From NCBI RefSeq assembly GCF_003073045.1, contig NC_037602.1, forward strand, positions 8,232,464-8,296,463: a stretch of 64,000 nucleotides of DNA, written 5' to 3'. The stretch comes from Pomacea canaliculata (taxonomy: Eukaryota; Mollusca; Gastropoda; Architaenioglossa; Ampullariidae). Shown piece after piece: positions 35,116 to 48,800 of the stretch. Numbering within the stretch: position 1 is the first letter of the stretch; the number at the start of each line of letters is the position of its first letter. The notes under the pieces are model-generated. The model made no database searches and was not told where the DNA came from. It saw nothing but the letters and a program-made list of their open reading frames with translations. Position numbers and translations under genes: made by a program.

Positions 35116-35269
35116 CCATCTGTGCGATGGTATGTGTGCGATGGTGTAGATGGCGCTGGCATGCGCGGATGTAATTAGCTTCTAGCATTTTGCATGTGGT
35201 CTGGTACAAATAAAGTTGCATTGCCTCGACCCATTTATTGATACAAGTCACCATCAATAGAGCTGATCA

Positions 35270-36110
35270 AACTCAATCACTCAAACAGAAAGAAGACCAC
35301 CAACTTCTGACAGATGATCAAAGTTGAGTCTTGTGCCCTCGATAATATTAACGTCCATTAAATGAGACTTAAAATCAGGCGGGAAATTTGGTCTTAATCA
35401 CGACATGGCCTTAACTAATAAGGAAAATGAATAACACGCTTTTACTTCCAGACAGCAAAACCCAGGAAGTTTTCAAGGGTTGAGTGGCTCTTGCGGCTCA
35501 GTGCTCTGATTTTAGTGAGTCTTTAAGGACTTTGTCATCGAAGTGGCTCACTGGACACTAGAGCTAATTCTGGAAACCAACAGGAGAAGCATGATAGTCA
35601 ATAAGAGAAGCACTGACAGTCTACAGAAGATTGATAGTCAATAGGAGAAGGGTTTGACAGTCTAAAGTCAGTACTAAGAGATCGCAGTCGATTTTGTGCA
35701 CTCCGAATCACTGAAGATAGTAAAATTTGTCAACAATTGCAATAAATTGACGGAAATGTCGGCTCATTGAGTGTGGGCGGCGCCTTTTTGGTCCGGTACG
35801 AACTAAGGGACTTCACTCCAGACAAACATTGTGAGTCGACGGTGAGTGTCTTGTTATATTGTCATATTACAGACACTAATATACTATAGATACTGGTTAA
35901 ACTTCATGGTAGAGCTGACAGCTACCGAGGAGCCTCTCAGGCTTAACTCCAGTGAATTCAGTGTTAGCTGGCATTAAGTGGAGTGATTTTAAAGTGATTG
36001 AACAAGACACTTCTGTTGCGCTGGAAGGTGAGGTGGACAAGAAGCAAGTTTCGTTTTGCCTACTAGGTATTCGTTCATGGCTTGAGTATTAATAGACTGG
36101 CGAGTCTAAA
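35270..36110 (+). promoter_or_regulatory. Upstream region and probable non-coding exon of claudin-like copy 1
   Basis: Elements recur in the same order upstream of copy 2 (about 40000-40680): CACTCAAACA, a CACCAACTT block, TTAAATGA, a GGGT(T/C)GAGT box, TCATCGAAG(T/C)GG and AAGTTTCGTTTTG followed by a donor-like AGGTATTCG. This indicates the duplication carried promoter and leader exon along. Exact transcription starts cannot be read. Confidence 0.5.
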
Positions 36111-36583
36111 ACTTGTATTTATATTACACGCAGGCATACACTCAACAAACACACACACATATCCTGAAACAGTTGAAACGGTTGAGCGCTTGCTCACTAT
36201 TCGCCGCGAAAGATTTTTATAAAAACGACGTAACGTCGATTGTTCTCGTTGATTCTCTAGTTGTTTGGGATTTTTTGTTGTTGTTGAGAAAACAAAGCAT
36301 GCCAGCTATTGTAACATTTACAGGGGTGGCTGAACAAATATGTCACACTCACCCAGTCACCTATCCGTCCTCACCATACACACACACTTGCGGACGCCTA
36401 CACGCACAACGAACTTGGGTGCACGCCGGTTCGATACTCGTTTGGCGCAGCGAACATTTCCTCAGCCAAACTGTCAGGAATGGATATCTGTCTCCATAGA
36501 GGGTTAAGCTGAACTTTTACAAGCGCGTGAAATTATAACCTTAATTATATTTTATTCGTTCTCTGACACAGGCAATACCAACA

Positions 36584-37113
36584 ATGTGTTGGACGGTGAG
36601 CTGTTGGGCCAAGATGGCCATGGTGACTTTGGTTTTCGGCGTGACACTGCACACTGTCGGCTGGACCTACATGAACTGGATGGCATATAAGACTTCCGGT
36701 TCCGTGCTGGAGAGAGTAGCGGGACTTTGGAATCAGAAGTCATGTAAGAACATATATCAACTTAAATATAAATCAGAACTTAAAAAAAAAAACAACAACA
36801 ACAACAGAAATTCATTGCTTTAAAATAAATGCGTGGATTGAAATTATTGAATTTTATCACCGAAGAGAAGTCAGCAATGTGTTCTAAAGCTGCATTCTTT
36901 ATCCCTATAGGTGTTGTGGATAATATTTCGGATAATGAAAGGTGTATTTTTCTGTCCGTTTGTGCAGGGAACAACATCATGGATATAGTGAGGATCATCG
37001 CGGCCACCTTCAACATATTCCTCCTGGTCATCTTCTTCTTGCCGATGAACTTGGAATGCCGAATGGCAATAGCCGCGTTTGTCCTCCTCTGCCTCGTGTT
37101 GCAAAGTGTCTGA
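36584..37113 (+). CDS. Claudin/PMP22-like membrane protein, copy 1, shortened (about 101 aa)
   Basis: Exon 36584-36743 starts MCWTVSCWAKMAMVTLVFGV (helix 1) and ends in the claudin-type loop signature AGLWNQKS. The donor GTAAGA follows, and exon 36968-37113 encodes one more helix (VRIIAATFNIFLLVIFFLP) and part of the third, ending LLCLVLQSV then stop. Copy 2 has a donor at that point and a further exon for helices 3 and 4; here the donor is not recognisable and no third exon is found before 40 kb. The loop's second Cys is also lost at the splice. A polyadenylation signal AATAAA lies at 37498-37503. It may encode a two-to-three-helix protein or be a dying duplicate. Confidence 0.6.
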
Positions 37114-38379
37114 TACTCGTATATATGCGTTTATATGATTGTCTTCATGTTGAAAAGTGTCTGACGCTCGTATATGTAAGTCTTTCATTGTGTGTGAATA
37201 TTTACATCAATTATCATGTTATCTCTTGTATATACACATCTGTACATAGCTATGGTATGATAATGTGTGTGAGAGAAAGAACAGAATGTAGAGGAACATC
37301 TTAGTCTGCTTTTGGTGATATTATAACATTCTTAGTTGTGTGTGTGTGTGTGCGTGCGTTTGCGAGCACACTGGAGGGCTCATGTCTACAAATAGACTTA
37401 TTTGCCAACTTCGCCGTTTTAACGAGTACTTTATGTTTACACGCAGCTTGTATTTCATGTTGTGTGTATACCCATCTGTACATAGATATGGTACGTTAAT
37501 AAACACGTGACAAGCATATTTGAATGATTTTATTTCTTTCTTACGTGTTCGAGTGCCGGTGTATTCTGTACTTTTTTCAATAGTCGAGAGGCGTGTGCAA
37601 CATGAATCACAGATATAACATCTTGCAGCTGCTTCCCTTAAAACACATCGTATCCACATTTCTCAATCCGTTAAAAATATAATTATGGTTTGTCCACTTA
37701 TGTCTTAATCCAGTACATCACCTGCATGATTCAAAACTGTAGTATATTGAAATGTTTACACTCCTGTCATACGGGACCATGATATCCTGTTATATGGGAC
37801 CATGCCACTCCTGTCTTATGGGACCATGTCACTCCTGTCATGATGAGGCACTCAGGGCGCACGGGTGGGTTCGCTCGATATCGTAGTCCCGTAGACTAGA
37901 CACTGCAGTAGTCAGTGTTGTTTACAGAAAAACAAGTATGACATGGACTTGCTCTGTGAATAGGCTCTATACAAACTGTGGCCGTGTTGATTAGTTTGAG
38001 AAGAAGAAAAAAAAAAAAGAAAAGAAAAGAGAGAAATATTTGAAACCGATGTTTTGAGCGTGAAGTCAACGATCATAAGTAAGAAACATGAAAGATAAGC
38101 CACTATTTTTTCTAGCGTCTTAAAGTGACCTTTCTATAAATACTTCTTATCCCCCTTTTTTCCTCTCCTTCTTTCCTTCACACAAAGACAAACGAACCGA
38201 TTATTTTTTTTTCTCTCTCTCTAACACACATGTACGCACACAAAAGTGTACTTTCTCACAAACTCTTTCACTCGCACATACTTGCACAGACTCCACATCA
38301 CTAGCACACATATGTGTGTGTGTGTGAGAGAGAGAAAATATACTCTCTCACATTTCTTATGCACACGTGCACACACACA

Positions 38380-38453
<74 letters not shown>

Positions 38454-40000
38454 TTTTATCAACGAAGGCGTGAACAGATATTCACTGAGAATAGGCAAGC
38501 ATATCGAGGTAAGTATCTGGCTGACGCAAATACCTCTGTAACTAGACTTCCACTAAGCTGTTCGCGTGCTAGTGAACATAATTTTTCGAATGATAAGAAA
38601 GAGACACGAGTTGATTTGTGAAACAAATATGATTAGGTATGATAACGGAAGAAGTGTCTTGGTGGCAGACACGAGAAGAGTGACAAAAAGTAAAATGGCG
38701 ACGGGAATAAAACATTACTGAGGTCGCCATCGGTGTCGGGATGTCAGCAATGAGCACAGGTGCTTCACTACCTGCTACTCTAGTCAGAGCCAAGATACTG
38801 AATATTTGTGTATGAGTCTGCGTTTTTATCGTTTTCTTTTTTTTTTCTCCAGGTGGACATGTATGGATAGTAACAAACGTAAGGTCTACAAATATGAATA
38901 AATATTTCTCTTCAAAAGTTGTGAACCTGTTTGGCAAGAATTAAGGCTTTGTACACAAAGAACCTGGTCACAAGTAGTGCCGTCAGAGGTTAACTGTTCA
39001 AAAAGTTTGTATGGCATGAATTAAAGATCAAAGGCCAGGTGAGGAAATTATGTATGATATGAATTCAGATCAAAAGTCATGCAGAGGTAAAGTGTGTTTA
39101 TGAATTTTGCAACATCTGAACAGTATATAGTATACACAGGTAGTTCTGTGATTGTGAACGGTCGTCAGGCCAGCACAACTAAGCATATAAACACACGCAC
39201 AGACACACTGACATACTACAAGCCCAGACGGAAAGGGAGATCTATAGAAAGTTCTACAAGCATACCTTGAACAAGTTTTCTTTTAAAAAGATCACTAAAC
39301 AAGGCAATCCAAATCATTCAGGTAGCTGACAGGTCTGTGAAGTAGTGCTCTAAGGAGACGGTAAACATAAAAATACTAAGCCAGCCATTGTGCCTCGTAA
39401 ACAAGTGTGGGAACTCGTTAATCTTTCTCTCTTTCTGTCGCTCTTGCTTGCTCCTTCTCTTGCTATCCTTTACTCTCCCTCTTTCTTTCTCTTTCTCCTA
39501 TGTCTTTTGTTTTCTTTTCATTTTCCCTCTTCTTCTCCTTCTTTCTCTCTTGCTCTCTCTCTCTTTTAACTTCATTTTCTCTCTTTCTCCTTCTCTCTCT
39601 GAGAGAGTGCGTGCGTGCGTGCATGTTTGTGTGTGTTTATATAAGTGTGCTACTTGTGTCTTTGCATGCATTTATTTCTGTCTACCTGCCAAGCATGTCA
39701 AAGCGACAGATTGATCTTTGCTTGAGCTTTTTCTCAGTGTGTTCATTTATATTATCGTCGTAACAAAAAGCTAAAACAGTTCACTTTTCAGCTCTACTCG
39801 TCTAACTTTAACTTTTTTTCAGTACCTGAGCCTGAAACCTCCAAAAAATCAGTGACAAGTTCCGCAAAGTACCGTAACCCCTCCCTTTACTTTCGCAAGC
39901 TGCACTAAGTGCCTGTCTACCTGTTTATCCTCTCTATGGAGACGAGAATGGCCTGGGGATATACACACTATTCAAAAGCGCTCATTGGAATGGAAACCAT
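37114..40000. other. Spacer between the claudin-like copies; simple and short repeats
   Basis: Includes copy 1's 3' UTR with locally duplicated segments (CATCTGTACATAG at about 37229 and 37471; GTGTCTGA(T/C)(A/G)CTCGTATAT at about 37106 and 37158). Also about four ACTCCTGTC-ATGGGACCATG-type units at 37757-37840, an AC microsatellite, and a pyrimidine-rich CT tract at 39420-39600. No coding exon is supported. Confidence 0.6.
38370..38448. repeat. (AC)n microsatellite
   Basis: An almost uninterrupted AC run of about 70 bp. It creates long open Thr-His or Val-Cys frames on both strands that are not genes. Confidence 0.97.
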
Positions 40001-40680
40001 CTGATCACTCAAACAAGCTGAAAGAGAAAGAAAGAGAGAGCACCAACTTGCGTACGATTCGCTTTGTACCATCCACACCCCACCCCACCCGTTAAATGAT
40101 CTTTAAATCACTGCGCCAGCTATGATATGGTCTTAAAAAATAGGCACCGCGGAACTAATATCGAACGTAAACAGGTCAAGTCAGTTTTTAAGGCAGCCAA
40201 GCCCACAGCTCTTTATTTAAGGGTCGAGTAGACCCGAGGGTACATTGCTGTAACGATAAGGAGCTAGTCGGACCATTGACAGTCATCGAAGCGGTTCATT
40301 GCGGTAGAGCACGAAGATATTACCACAGATTCTGGTCTTCCACCTTTGCTGCAAAGCACCACAGAGAACTGGTGAGAAAAAGGGTTAGGTAACCAAATCA
40401 GCGCAGAGATATCGGGAGTTACTACTACTATACCCTGACACTGAAGTGATCGACGGTTAATTTAACGGTTTTACGATCGTCCGTGAAGGCTGAGAGTGCT
40501 TGGAGGTGCTGATCAAGTTTAATTCAGGTGGTAGAGGTGTTGGTAGGAGGGAGTGACGGATAGTCCGGGACAAAAAGCTCGAAGAAACATTGACGGTAAA
40601 CAAGCGCTTGGAGCAGGTACAATCAAGAAGGAGTAAGTTTCGTTTTGTTTACCAGGTTTTGGTTTAAGGCTAAGATTGAA
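40000..40680 (+). promoter_or_regulatory. Upstream region and probable non-coding exon of claudin-like copy 2
   Basis: Parallel to 35270-36110: CACTCAAACA at about 40005, a GAGCACCAACTT block, TTAAATGATC, GGGTCGAGTAG, TCATCGAAGCGGTTCA and AAGTTTCGTTTTG near 40635 followed by a donor-like AGGTTTTGG. Matching order but moderate identity points to an old tandem duplication. Confidence 0.5.
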
Positions 40681-41242
40681 TGGTATAGTTTTGTTTGAAG
40701 TTGTTGGAATGATACAGAGAGAAATAACTTTATTTCTACTCCGAACACAAAACACACACACATATATTCACGCGCACCTAGTCCTAGGCTCAAAAGAAAG
40801 AAAACGTGCGAACGTTCACTGAAACTTACAGTTGGCCATTCACTCAGATATCAATAACATAAAAAAATGTTGAAACAAATGCTGTTCTCGTTTTCAGTAA
40901 ATAAAAAAAAAAATTGAACAGAAATGACACAAGAACCATATATGGAAATGTCAAATAAGTATTAGTTCTTTTTTGAGGATTCGATTATTTGTGATGATGT
41001 ACTTCATTCTTAATGGGATTTTAGTTGTGATCGCGCATTTTAGTTGCTTTTGACAAGCCCAAATTTCTATTCTGTTTGTCACGGAATAGATAATAAAAAT
41101 CTGTTTAAGTAAATCGAACAAAAAAATGAAATAAAAATAAAAATTAACAAACGATTGTAATTTATGGAAAAAGACGGACACTCCTACGTTAATAACATAA
41201 TTGTCGTTCTGTGAAGGACACACAAGGCTTACAACTGACCCA

Positions 41243-43277
41243 ATGTGTGGGACGGCGAGTGTCTGGGCCAAGTTGGCCCTCGGGTGTATGGTCCTCGGTA
41301 TGACACTGCACATTGCTGGCTGGGCCTCCATGTACTGGATGGTGTACGAGACTTCCGGTTCCGTGCTACAGACATTCATCGGGCTCTGGCGTCAGAAGAC
41401 GTGCCAAAATAATGTCTGCACAGAAGATGCAGTCGATAAATATGTGACAGGTGAGGAAGCAACTGAAAAAATTCCTATAAGTGAGCTTAATGGCTCTAGG
41501 AACAGTGAATGTAAGTGGTTCACTGTGCTCGTGGTACGTCAGAGCCCTACCTTGTATATGCTGAAATAAACTAGACACCTTTGTCTGCTAGGTGAAGGGT
41601 AAAGCCTCTTTCCACGGGACAGAGGCTTCGAACTAGCTATGAAGCGAGGGTAAGGCGTTGCCCTGGGGCAATATGGGTCATTCAAAGACAATCGTCTTGT
41701 TTCCGAAGTTATAAAGCGATGTCTGGACCTCGCAGATGTTCTTTTATCCCTGGAACCCTACGTGTAAAGCGGTGGCAAAGTTGTCTTAAGGTAAAGAAAT
41801 ATAAGAAGTGTCAGGAGGACCCGGACACCGCTTTAACCGAGACTCCTTTAGTTCTCCATTTTGCCCAGGGGTAAATGACTTACTGTCGCTTCAAAACTAC
41901 GACCCCAGGCTATGGCGGCCTTAATTCCTTTTATATACGTTTTACGCCTGATAGTTTCAACGTTACTACTACTTCCACTGATGATGATGATGATGTCGAT
42001 GAAGGCGCTTACATAAATAAAGTCGCACGAGCACACACTTTATCAGTAGCCATCAAATGCCTCTGACTAATTTATTCACTAGGTTTAAATTTGTCATGGA
42101 AGAAGAGTGAAACTATGTTTTTTTTTCCTGACTTTTATCCCTAAAAAAAAATTAAGAATGATGGAGGGGCAGTTGTCTCTGAATGTTTCTATCCTTGCAG
42201 CTGACTTCAACGCGGTGCGGGCGATGGAGACGATTACTTTCTGTGTGGCCGCCTTCACTGCCATCCTTATGACCATCTATGTCTTTGCCCCCAGCGCTCG
42301 CCGACAGTCAGTGGCCATTGTTCTTATGATCCTGTGCTTTATAGCAGGTACTTTATTTCATTTTTTCTTCATTTTGCTCGTTGGTTTTTTCGTTGTTTCG
42401 TTACGGGAAAGTCAAGTGTAACGGCAAGTTGGATTTACTTACAGATATTGACATTCTGGATTGCTTTCATTCAAAATTGTGTGTTATGCTCGAGGCATTT
42501 ACTTACCATTGTGTCTGAAAAATCTGAAAGTCGGTTGTAGGAAGAGGAACTCTTTTGTGAAGGAAAACAAAGGGACTCTCATTCATGACGAGAGGAGTTA
42601 TTTGACACGACGGTCTTCTCTATTTCACACTTCAACCAAGTCTTCTTCGATGCATTCGGGTTTGAAATTGTGTGGTACAATTCGCAGACCCACTATATCA
42701 GCATTTCGACTACTGCATTCACGAGACTGAAAACACGAACGTCTGCAAGTGGCAGATAATTTCGTTAAGTAACGATAACCCTTACTCAACAATAATGCAG
42801 TGGCTTCCCTTTCACTAATACCTGCGTTATAGACGCGATTGATTTGCAGTCCTAAATTTCAAGCCGGAGCGATTCAGAAACTCATACTGCTTTTTGTTTG
42901 AATTTTTAAAATCTTTTTTTCCTGTCTGTCTGCCTGTGAAGTGTAAACGTTTTTATTTTTTTAAACTCGAATTATGCATGTTGCCATTCTAAGCGTCAGA
43001 CTTGTTCGACTTGATTGCAGGTGCCACCTCTATCTGTGGGATGATTATATGGCTCGTCACCTTGCCTAGCCCTTTCATCGTCTCCTTTTCTATGGGGCTC
43101 ACAGTTCTCGGATTTCTGCTCATCCTCATCGCCGGAACACTGCTCATTCCTGATGTGTTCGAACCTATGGATTCCTACAACAGGTCAGGCCTCATCACAC
43201 CCTACACCCCCCCGGACCGCCGCACTGTGGTTACCCCTCTTTCCTATAAAGGCGGTGGTGCTGTTAACAGGTGGTAG
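41243..43277 (+). CDS. Claudin/PMP22-like four-helix membrane protein, copy 2 (203 aa)
   Basis: Exons 41243-41450, 42201-42347 and 43021-43277 join in frame (612 nt). The protein starts MCGTASVWAKLALGCMVLGM (helix 1); its first outer loop has W, FIGLWRQKTCQNNVC, the W-GLW-C-C pattern of claudins. Helices 2 (ITFCVAAFTAILMTIYVFAP), 3 (VAIVLMILCFIAGATS) and 4 (IVSFSMGLTVLGFLLILIAG) follow, and the cytoplasmic tail ends NRW. Claudin-family proteins sit in plasma membranes, often at septate or tight junctions; invertebrate members are very diverse, so a specific role is not assigned. A polyadenylation signal AATAAA lies at 43962-43967. The tail does not end in a canonical YV PDZ ligand. Confidence 0.8.
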
Positions 43278-45801
43278 ACGAATTCCTGTAAGTTCCCTTA
43301 CCAGCAGAGTCGAAATTTTCACAAAATCTTTTGAAATTTGTCCTCATAGAGGCTAGGGAGATAGTCATTCTCCTAAACTGATGCTAAGATAGATAAAGAA
43401 AGGAAATAGATGTCCAAATAAGTGAATATTTTACAGTGTATAGTGCGTATGTATTATCTTCTGCTCCCCTTCTGTTCCATATTCTTGGAGGTCATATACA
43501 GGACTATAGTTCTTGTCCTCTTTACATACAGTTTTTGTCCTCTTGAGGATGTGTGAAAAATTGATGGACCTATGCACTCTGTTGTTTTTTGTCCTAAATA
43601 GTTAAGAGTTTAATTTCCCTCAATCTACTTGGCTGTGATATTTATTCTGTGTAACATGTTTCTGTGTCTTTGCCTCTTATGCACTTCTCTCTCTATGTAT
43701 ATATGATGTATATAATTGTGTGTAGAGGGTGAAAGAAGTGGATGTACGTGTGCATGAGTTACTATCATGTTGTTCTTACGCTGTATTTGCTAACTCATTG
43801 TAAGAGTCAGTCTATGGTGGACCCAGATAAGTTCATGCTGCTAGACCAGGGGTCTCACACTGACCACTCGTTACAGGCAGCATAGGAGTGTATTTGGAAG
43901 TATTTTAAAATCTTTCTGCCATCCAGCGTGATCACATGTAATGGAAGAAAGATAGAAAACAAATAAAGCTGTGATAATTATTTTCTTTACATAGTAAAAG
44001 TTTGTAAAAACATAGCAGAGGTGTTTACGATTTATTCATGAAAACTTTTTGCATAATACTTTACTTGACTACTTGTAATCTTTTGTAAAAACATCTGATA
44101 TTCCGTCATTTTCAAATGCAGAAGAAAATTCGCATCTATTATATGATACCTTTGAAAATTAAGTTTCTGTTATAATGTCACCGGAAATTAGCATCTACTT
44201 ACATGTCACTGGTGGAGCTTTTTCGGTCAGTGCAGAGAAAAACATTCAGTTGAACCCTATCGTCAAAAGTAGAGCCCGAAATATTTTTAGGCAAAAAAAA
44301 AAAAAAAAAATTCCAGCCTCATATATTTATAATTCTTGCTTATACTTCTGTCTTATTAGTGTCATAATTGAATATCTTTTACCTGGTTTTATTGATGCAT
44401 CCTTTGTACATAAAATGTGTAATGAATCTATACAAATTATATTGAAATTATGTGACATTAGTGTGTGCGTGCGTATGTGCGTGCCCGTTTGTATACGAGT
44501 GTGTACATATGCGTGCCTGTTTCTGTAAGAAATTGCATGTGCACGTATTAGGGTAAAACACATTTTCACGAGAACTATAACATTGGCTGTGTGTGTGAAG
44601 AAGGGTAGGTGTCCGAAACTGTGTATTGCAATGCCTTCATATATTCTAATAAATTTATGCTACGAGCAAAGAACACAATGCTTCATCATTTCTTCGCTTT
44701 ATTCCTTCATGCTTCGTCATGCCTCGACGAAGCTGATAACTACATACATTGAATGAAGAAACAGTGTTTGTTCCGTGTCACAACTTCCACCCCACCTTAT
44801 TTCTTTATAAGCACCAAGTATTCTCATTCAAAGTATATTTTTATGTAGCGAAACAACGAGAGGAGAAAAGGAAATCAAAGAAATGTTTCGAAAGTCGCGA
44901 AATGTAAAGGTTTAAAGTGCAAAAATTATCACGTGAATAAACATGACACAGCAGCTGCGCATTTAGTCTTGATGTGATATGTAGGGATAAAATGTACTGG
45001 GGGATGATAATTGGCAAATGACAATACGTTCTATTCTACCAGTGCGAATGGCAAAATCAAAAACGACCGCGAACGGGAAAAATAGCATTACATACTATTG
45101 AATAGTAAAATAAAAAAAGTTCTTAGTCATATATTTCTGGTTAGGAATTATTGTCCTTTATAGACATCAGCTGTTGTTAAAAGCAAGCGTTTCACAAATT
45201 AGAACGACAGTCTAAACCAGATCGACCTGGGCAAAGGCCGGCCCGCGGGCAGGATCCGGCCCGCCTCCTGTCTCTGACCGGCCCGCCCGCCACTATATAC
45301 ACTATGTATACAGTATTGGGTAAAACTGAGTTAACTATATTAGTTCAAATACGCTTTTGCATACTCACACACATACAGAAAATTCTACCATTTTCGTCAC
45401 ATGTGTACATTAAGTAATGGGAGCAGTAATCAATAAACGTATTCCAAGACACCAGTGAAGTCCTTCTTGCACTCGTGTGTGCCTATGCCCTTGTGTAATC
45501 CACACAACCTACACCACTGACATTTATTTGTTATTCTTAGTCAATAAACTACATAATCGCACATCGCTTGCTGCCATGACGTGTCTTGCGCTGGAAGCTG
45601 TGGAGAGGCCGCTCGATGACCGAGTGAATCGCTGGGTGATGGAAAGTTTCACTTCTGGTTTCCGCGCGAAATACTGCGAGAATGAGTGGCAGACGTGTTA
45701 GCATCTCAGTAAACACTCTTAAACTCCGTCACCATCCTTGTCACATATTTATGCCCTTAAATATAAAGGTATTTCTGTGATAAAAATTCTTCAAAAGGCT
45801 G
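43278..45801. other. 3' region of claudin-like copy 2 and spacer
   Basis: AT-rich, with GT-rich stretches near 44460-44520. No further coding exon is supported. A GC-rich transposon-like end lies at 45218-45292. The Ubl-vWA gene ends at 45802 in the opposite direction. Confidence 0.55.
45218..45292. mobile_element. GC-rich transposon end, hAT-like, fragment
   Basis: The string GGCCGGCCCGCGGGC followed by GGATCCGGCCCGCC stands out from AT-rich surroundings. It resembles the GGCCCGCGGGCC-ATCCGGCCCGCC ends common in animal hAT elements. The partner end is not seen. The identification rests on memory of such ends. Confidence 0.4.
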
Positions 45802-48800
45802 TCAGACAATGTCAGTTACAAATGAAGAGTTGCAATAGTTGTCCAGGGCTAGGAAAGGAGGAACGGATATCTCACCTTCTATAGGAATCCATTTGTCGCG
45901 TGCTGCGTCATAATGGTAAACAGGGTTTGCTCTGGTTTCTAAGGAAGGATCCCACCACTCTGCTTGAACGTACCTCTGTAACAAAGCAGATCGAGTCATC
46001 TGTGAAGTAAGGCAGCAAAAAAGCCACTACTGAGATAAACATGACATACTGTGACTATAAGCTAAGGCTAAAAAGATAATCAAGCTCGTGGGTCTTTTCA
46101 CTGATGGAAACCAACAAATACGAGAGATACGCGATGCACAATACCAAATTTCCCTTCCCCCAAGGAAAAAACCCAGATACAAACAACTCTCTCTCTCGCG
46201 CACACACACACACACACTTGCAAAAGACAGTGCAAGAATACTAACCTGCTGATTGTTCAAGACGGAGGACTGAGCGTTGGAAGGCCGCTCCAGCTCTCGA
46301 AAAAGTTCCCGGCGTTCTGACGTCATTCTTCCGGCTTCTTCGACTTCCTGTACAAACGCCTGCAAGTTGTCGTTGTCTGCCTCCCGGTAGCATACTGAAT
46401 TATAACATGAAAAGACATCAGTTGTTCTGCTGGCCGCAGGCCTGACGAGAGGGGGGGACAGGGAGGTCTAGTGTACCCGGGCCCGCGGCTGTCAAGGGGG
46501 CCCGGCCTTGGTCAGTGGATTTTTTTTTCTTCTTCTCCTTTTCTTTTTCTTTTAAAGAAAGGTCTAAGGACAGAACACCCAAGCATTACACATACAGAAG
46601 TTGAGTTTGAGTGTAGATATTGAGATTAGAATTGTAAACATACATTATATACTGGGAAAATAATTTACGATTACAAGTACAAGGGGCCCGGAGAGGTCGT
46701 CTGTCCCGGGGCCCGGGCTGGTTCTCGGCGGCCCTGGCTGGCCGTACACTATGCATAACGATAGAGAGGGTCTATATCTCTAACGAAATGTCAAAAACTT
46801 TCATGTTTCTTAACCTGTGAATTCTTTGTCCCTTTTCACATTTCTTTTATTTGCAAAACAAAAGATTTCTCTTCCTCAGATAATAATGTTTTCTTGCACC
46901 CGCTATATGGCGACGTTAGATGGTCAAAATTAAAGAAATGTTGCATGATGGCGAAAGGGGTGGTTGCGAGAACTTATAGTAAAGGGAAACTTACCCGCCA
47001 AAAACATGTCAACGATGACGTCAAAATGTCTGAGTCTTAAGTACCGGCCTCCAGAAGCCTCGGCAAGTTCCTGATAAAATGGAACAGCCTCCCTCTGATC
47101 GAGGGCTTGTACACCATACACCTGTTCACATGTTTTAAATTATGTTTAAAATATACATTCTGAGGTGGTACGAATATGTTCTGAAACAAAAAATAATTAA
47201 AATCATGCAATTTACGAGAGCATAATATTTTCCACTTGCTCTGTTTTTTTTTTAAAATTTTCTTCGGTACACAACCATGCTCAAACCTTTTCCTGACCAC
47301 TCCAACCCGTTACTACTACCATTACTGTACAGCGTTAAAACAAATTAAGCAAGTGTTCGCAGCGCATGAAGTACCCCCATCTAATCAAAGACAAAAGTAA
47401 AATAATTAAGATAGGGAACAAAATGGAGACTAAAAAACAAACAAAAAATAAACATCAGACAACTAAACAATAAGTCAGGTGAGAGAGACAAAGAAGACAA
47501 TATTATATATATATAATAGGCAAACATAATTATATATTTATGCAGTCCTCCTAGTACTAACCTTTACCCCCATTCCAGACAGCAGAGCCAGTTCATCCCG
47601 CCAGAAGACCTGTTGGTCGGTGTGTCCTTTGGGATGAGGCAAGCAGTCACCGATGACCACCAATGCCTTGGCTGCTTCCTCTGACCAGTCCAAACTTTGC
47701 GTTTTGCGTAACACCCACTCGTAACACTGAACATTGGAAATGCCTCTCTTTAGTCGTCACTCACATTTTCTTCTCTTTTTGTATTTGCAGGCATTTTAAG
47801 TAATAAATAATTCACACAACGCATTTCCTTGTGAAGGGGCAAGCTATGAGAAACGAAAGGAACGGACGAAGGCACGAACGAACAAACGAACGAAGGAGTC
47901 CGACAGTCGACCATACTACGAAGAAAAAAAAAAATTACACCGCACGACACAGTTGCAGACCTGGACAAACTGTGTTGACGGAGAAGAGTAAATTGAGGGG
48001 TGAACAGACAATTTTTTGGGATTAAGCAAAATATTTTCGAAAGAGGTGGGGTTTGAGGCAGACTTAAAAGTTTTAAAAATTTATCATGAGCTGTTAGACT
48101 ACATCTGTCCTATAATGTATTCAGAAAACACTTTAGCCAAATACCTCGGGTGTATCCCCCCCGCTGGTACTGGGAGCGCCCATTACAAAGTTCACCAACG
48201 CCTGCGTGTCTGACGTCAGATCGATGCTCTTGATGACGTAAGTGCTCTGGTCACAATAGTCACCATGAGCTATGACGCCGATGCGAATCCTGGGAATGTC
48301 TTGTATGAGTCTCGTGCAGCACTCGCGAAGTTTGGATCGTACCTGGTACCAGGACAACCGAAAAATACTGCAGGTCATACCACAAGACTACAGTAAATGA
48401 ATGTATGATCGATCACAACACGCGCAGAAGCTCCTGTGGAGCAGCACACAAGAAAGTCGGAAACATTTTTATTTTCAGGTAAAGTTAAGATGAAATGTAT
48501 CAAAACAAACTGCACGATAACTTCAGAGAATCATTCATAATATTACACTGAAATAGTAGTGGCAAGCAAAACTTCAGGGCGTCTGTAGATGCACACAGTT
48601 AACACCAACCTCTTGCAGACAAGAGTACATGCTGCCAGTCGTGTCGAAGGAAAAAACGACTTCTACTGGACGACCACCAGCATGAAAACTGTCCTTGATA
48701 GCCTGCAACAGTCGTGACAATATTGTCCAATATTGTAAGAAATTTGTCTGTGGTAAGTCGGTGGTGGAGGGACAAGGGCTGAGATCAATGGCGGGAACAA

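Noticed and set aside
38221-38541. Long open frames on both strands over the AC microsatellite
   Set aside because: Pure dinucleotide repeat gives open Thr-His or Val-Cys frames by composition.
39388-39763. Hydrophobic plus-strand frames in the CT-rich tract, resembling membrane segments
   Set aside because: Low-complexity pyrimidine tract yields Leu/Ser/Phe codons; no splice context or homology.
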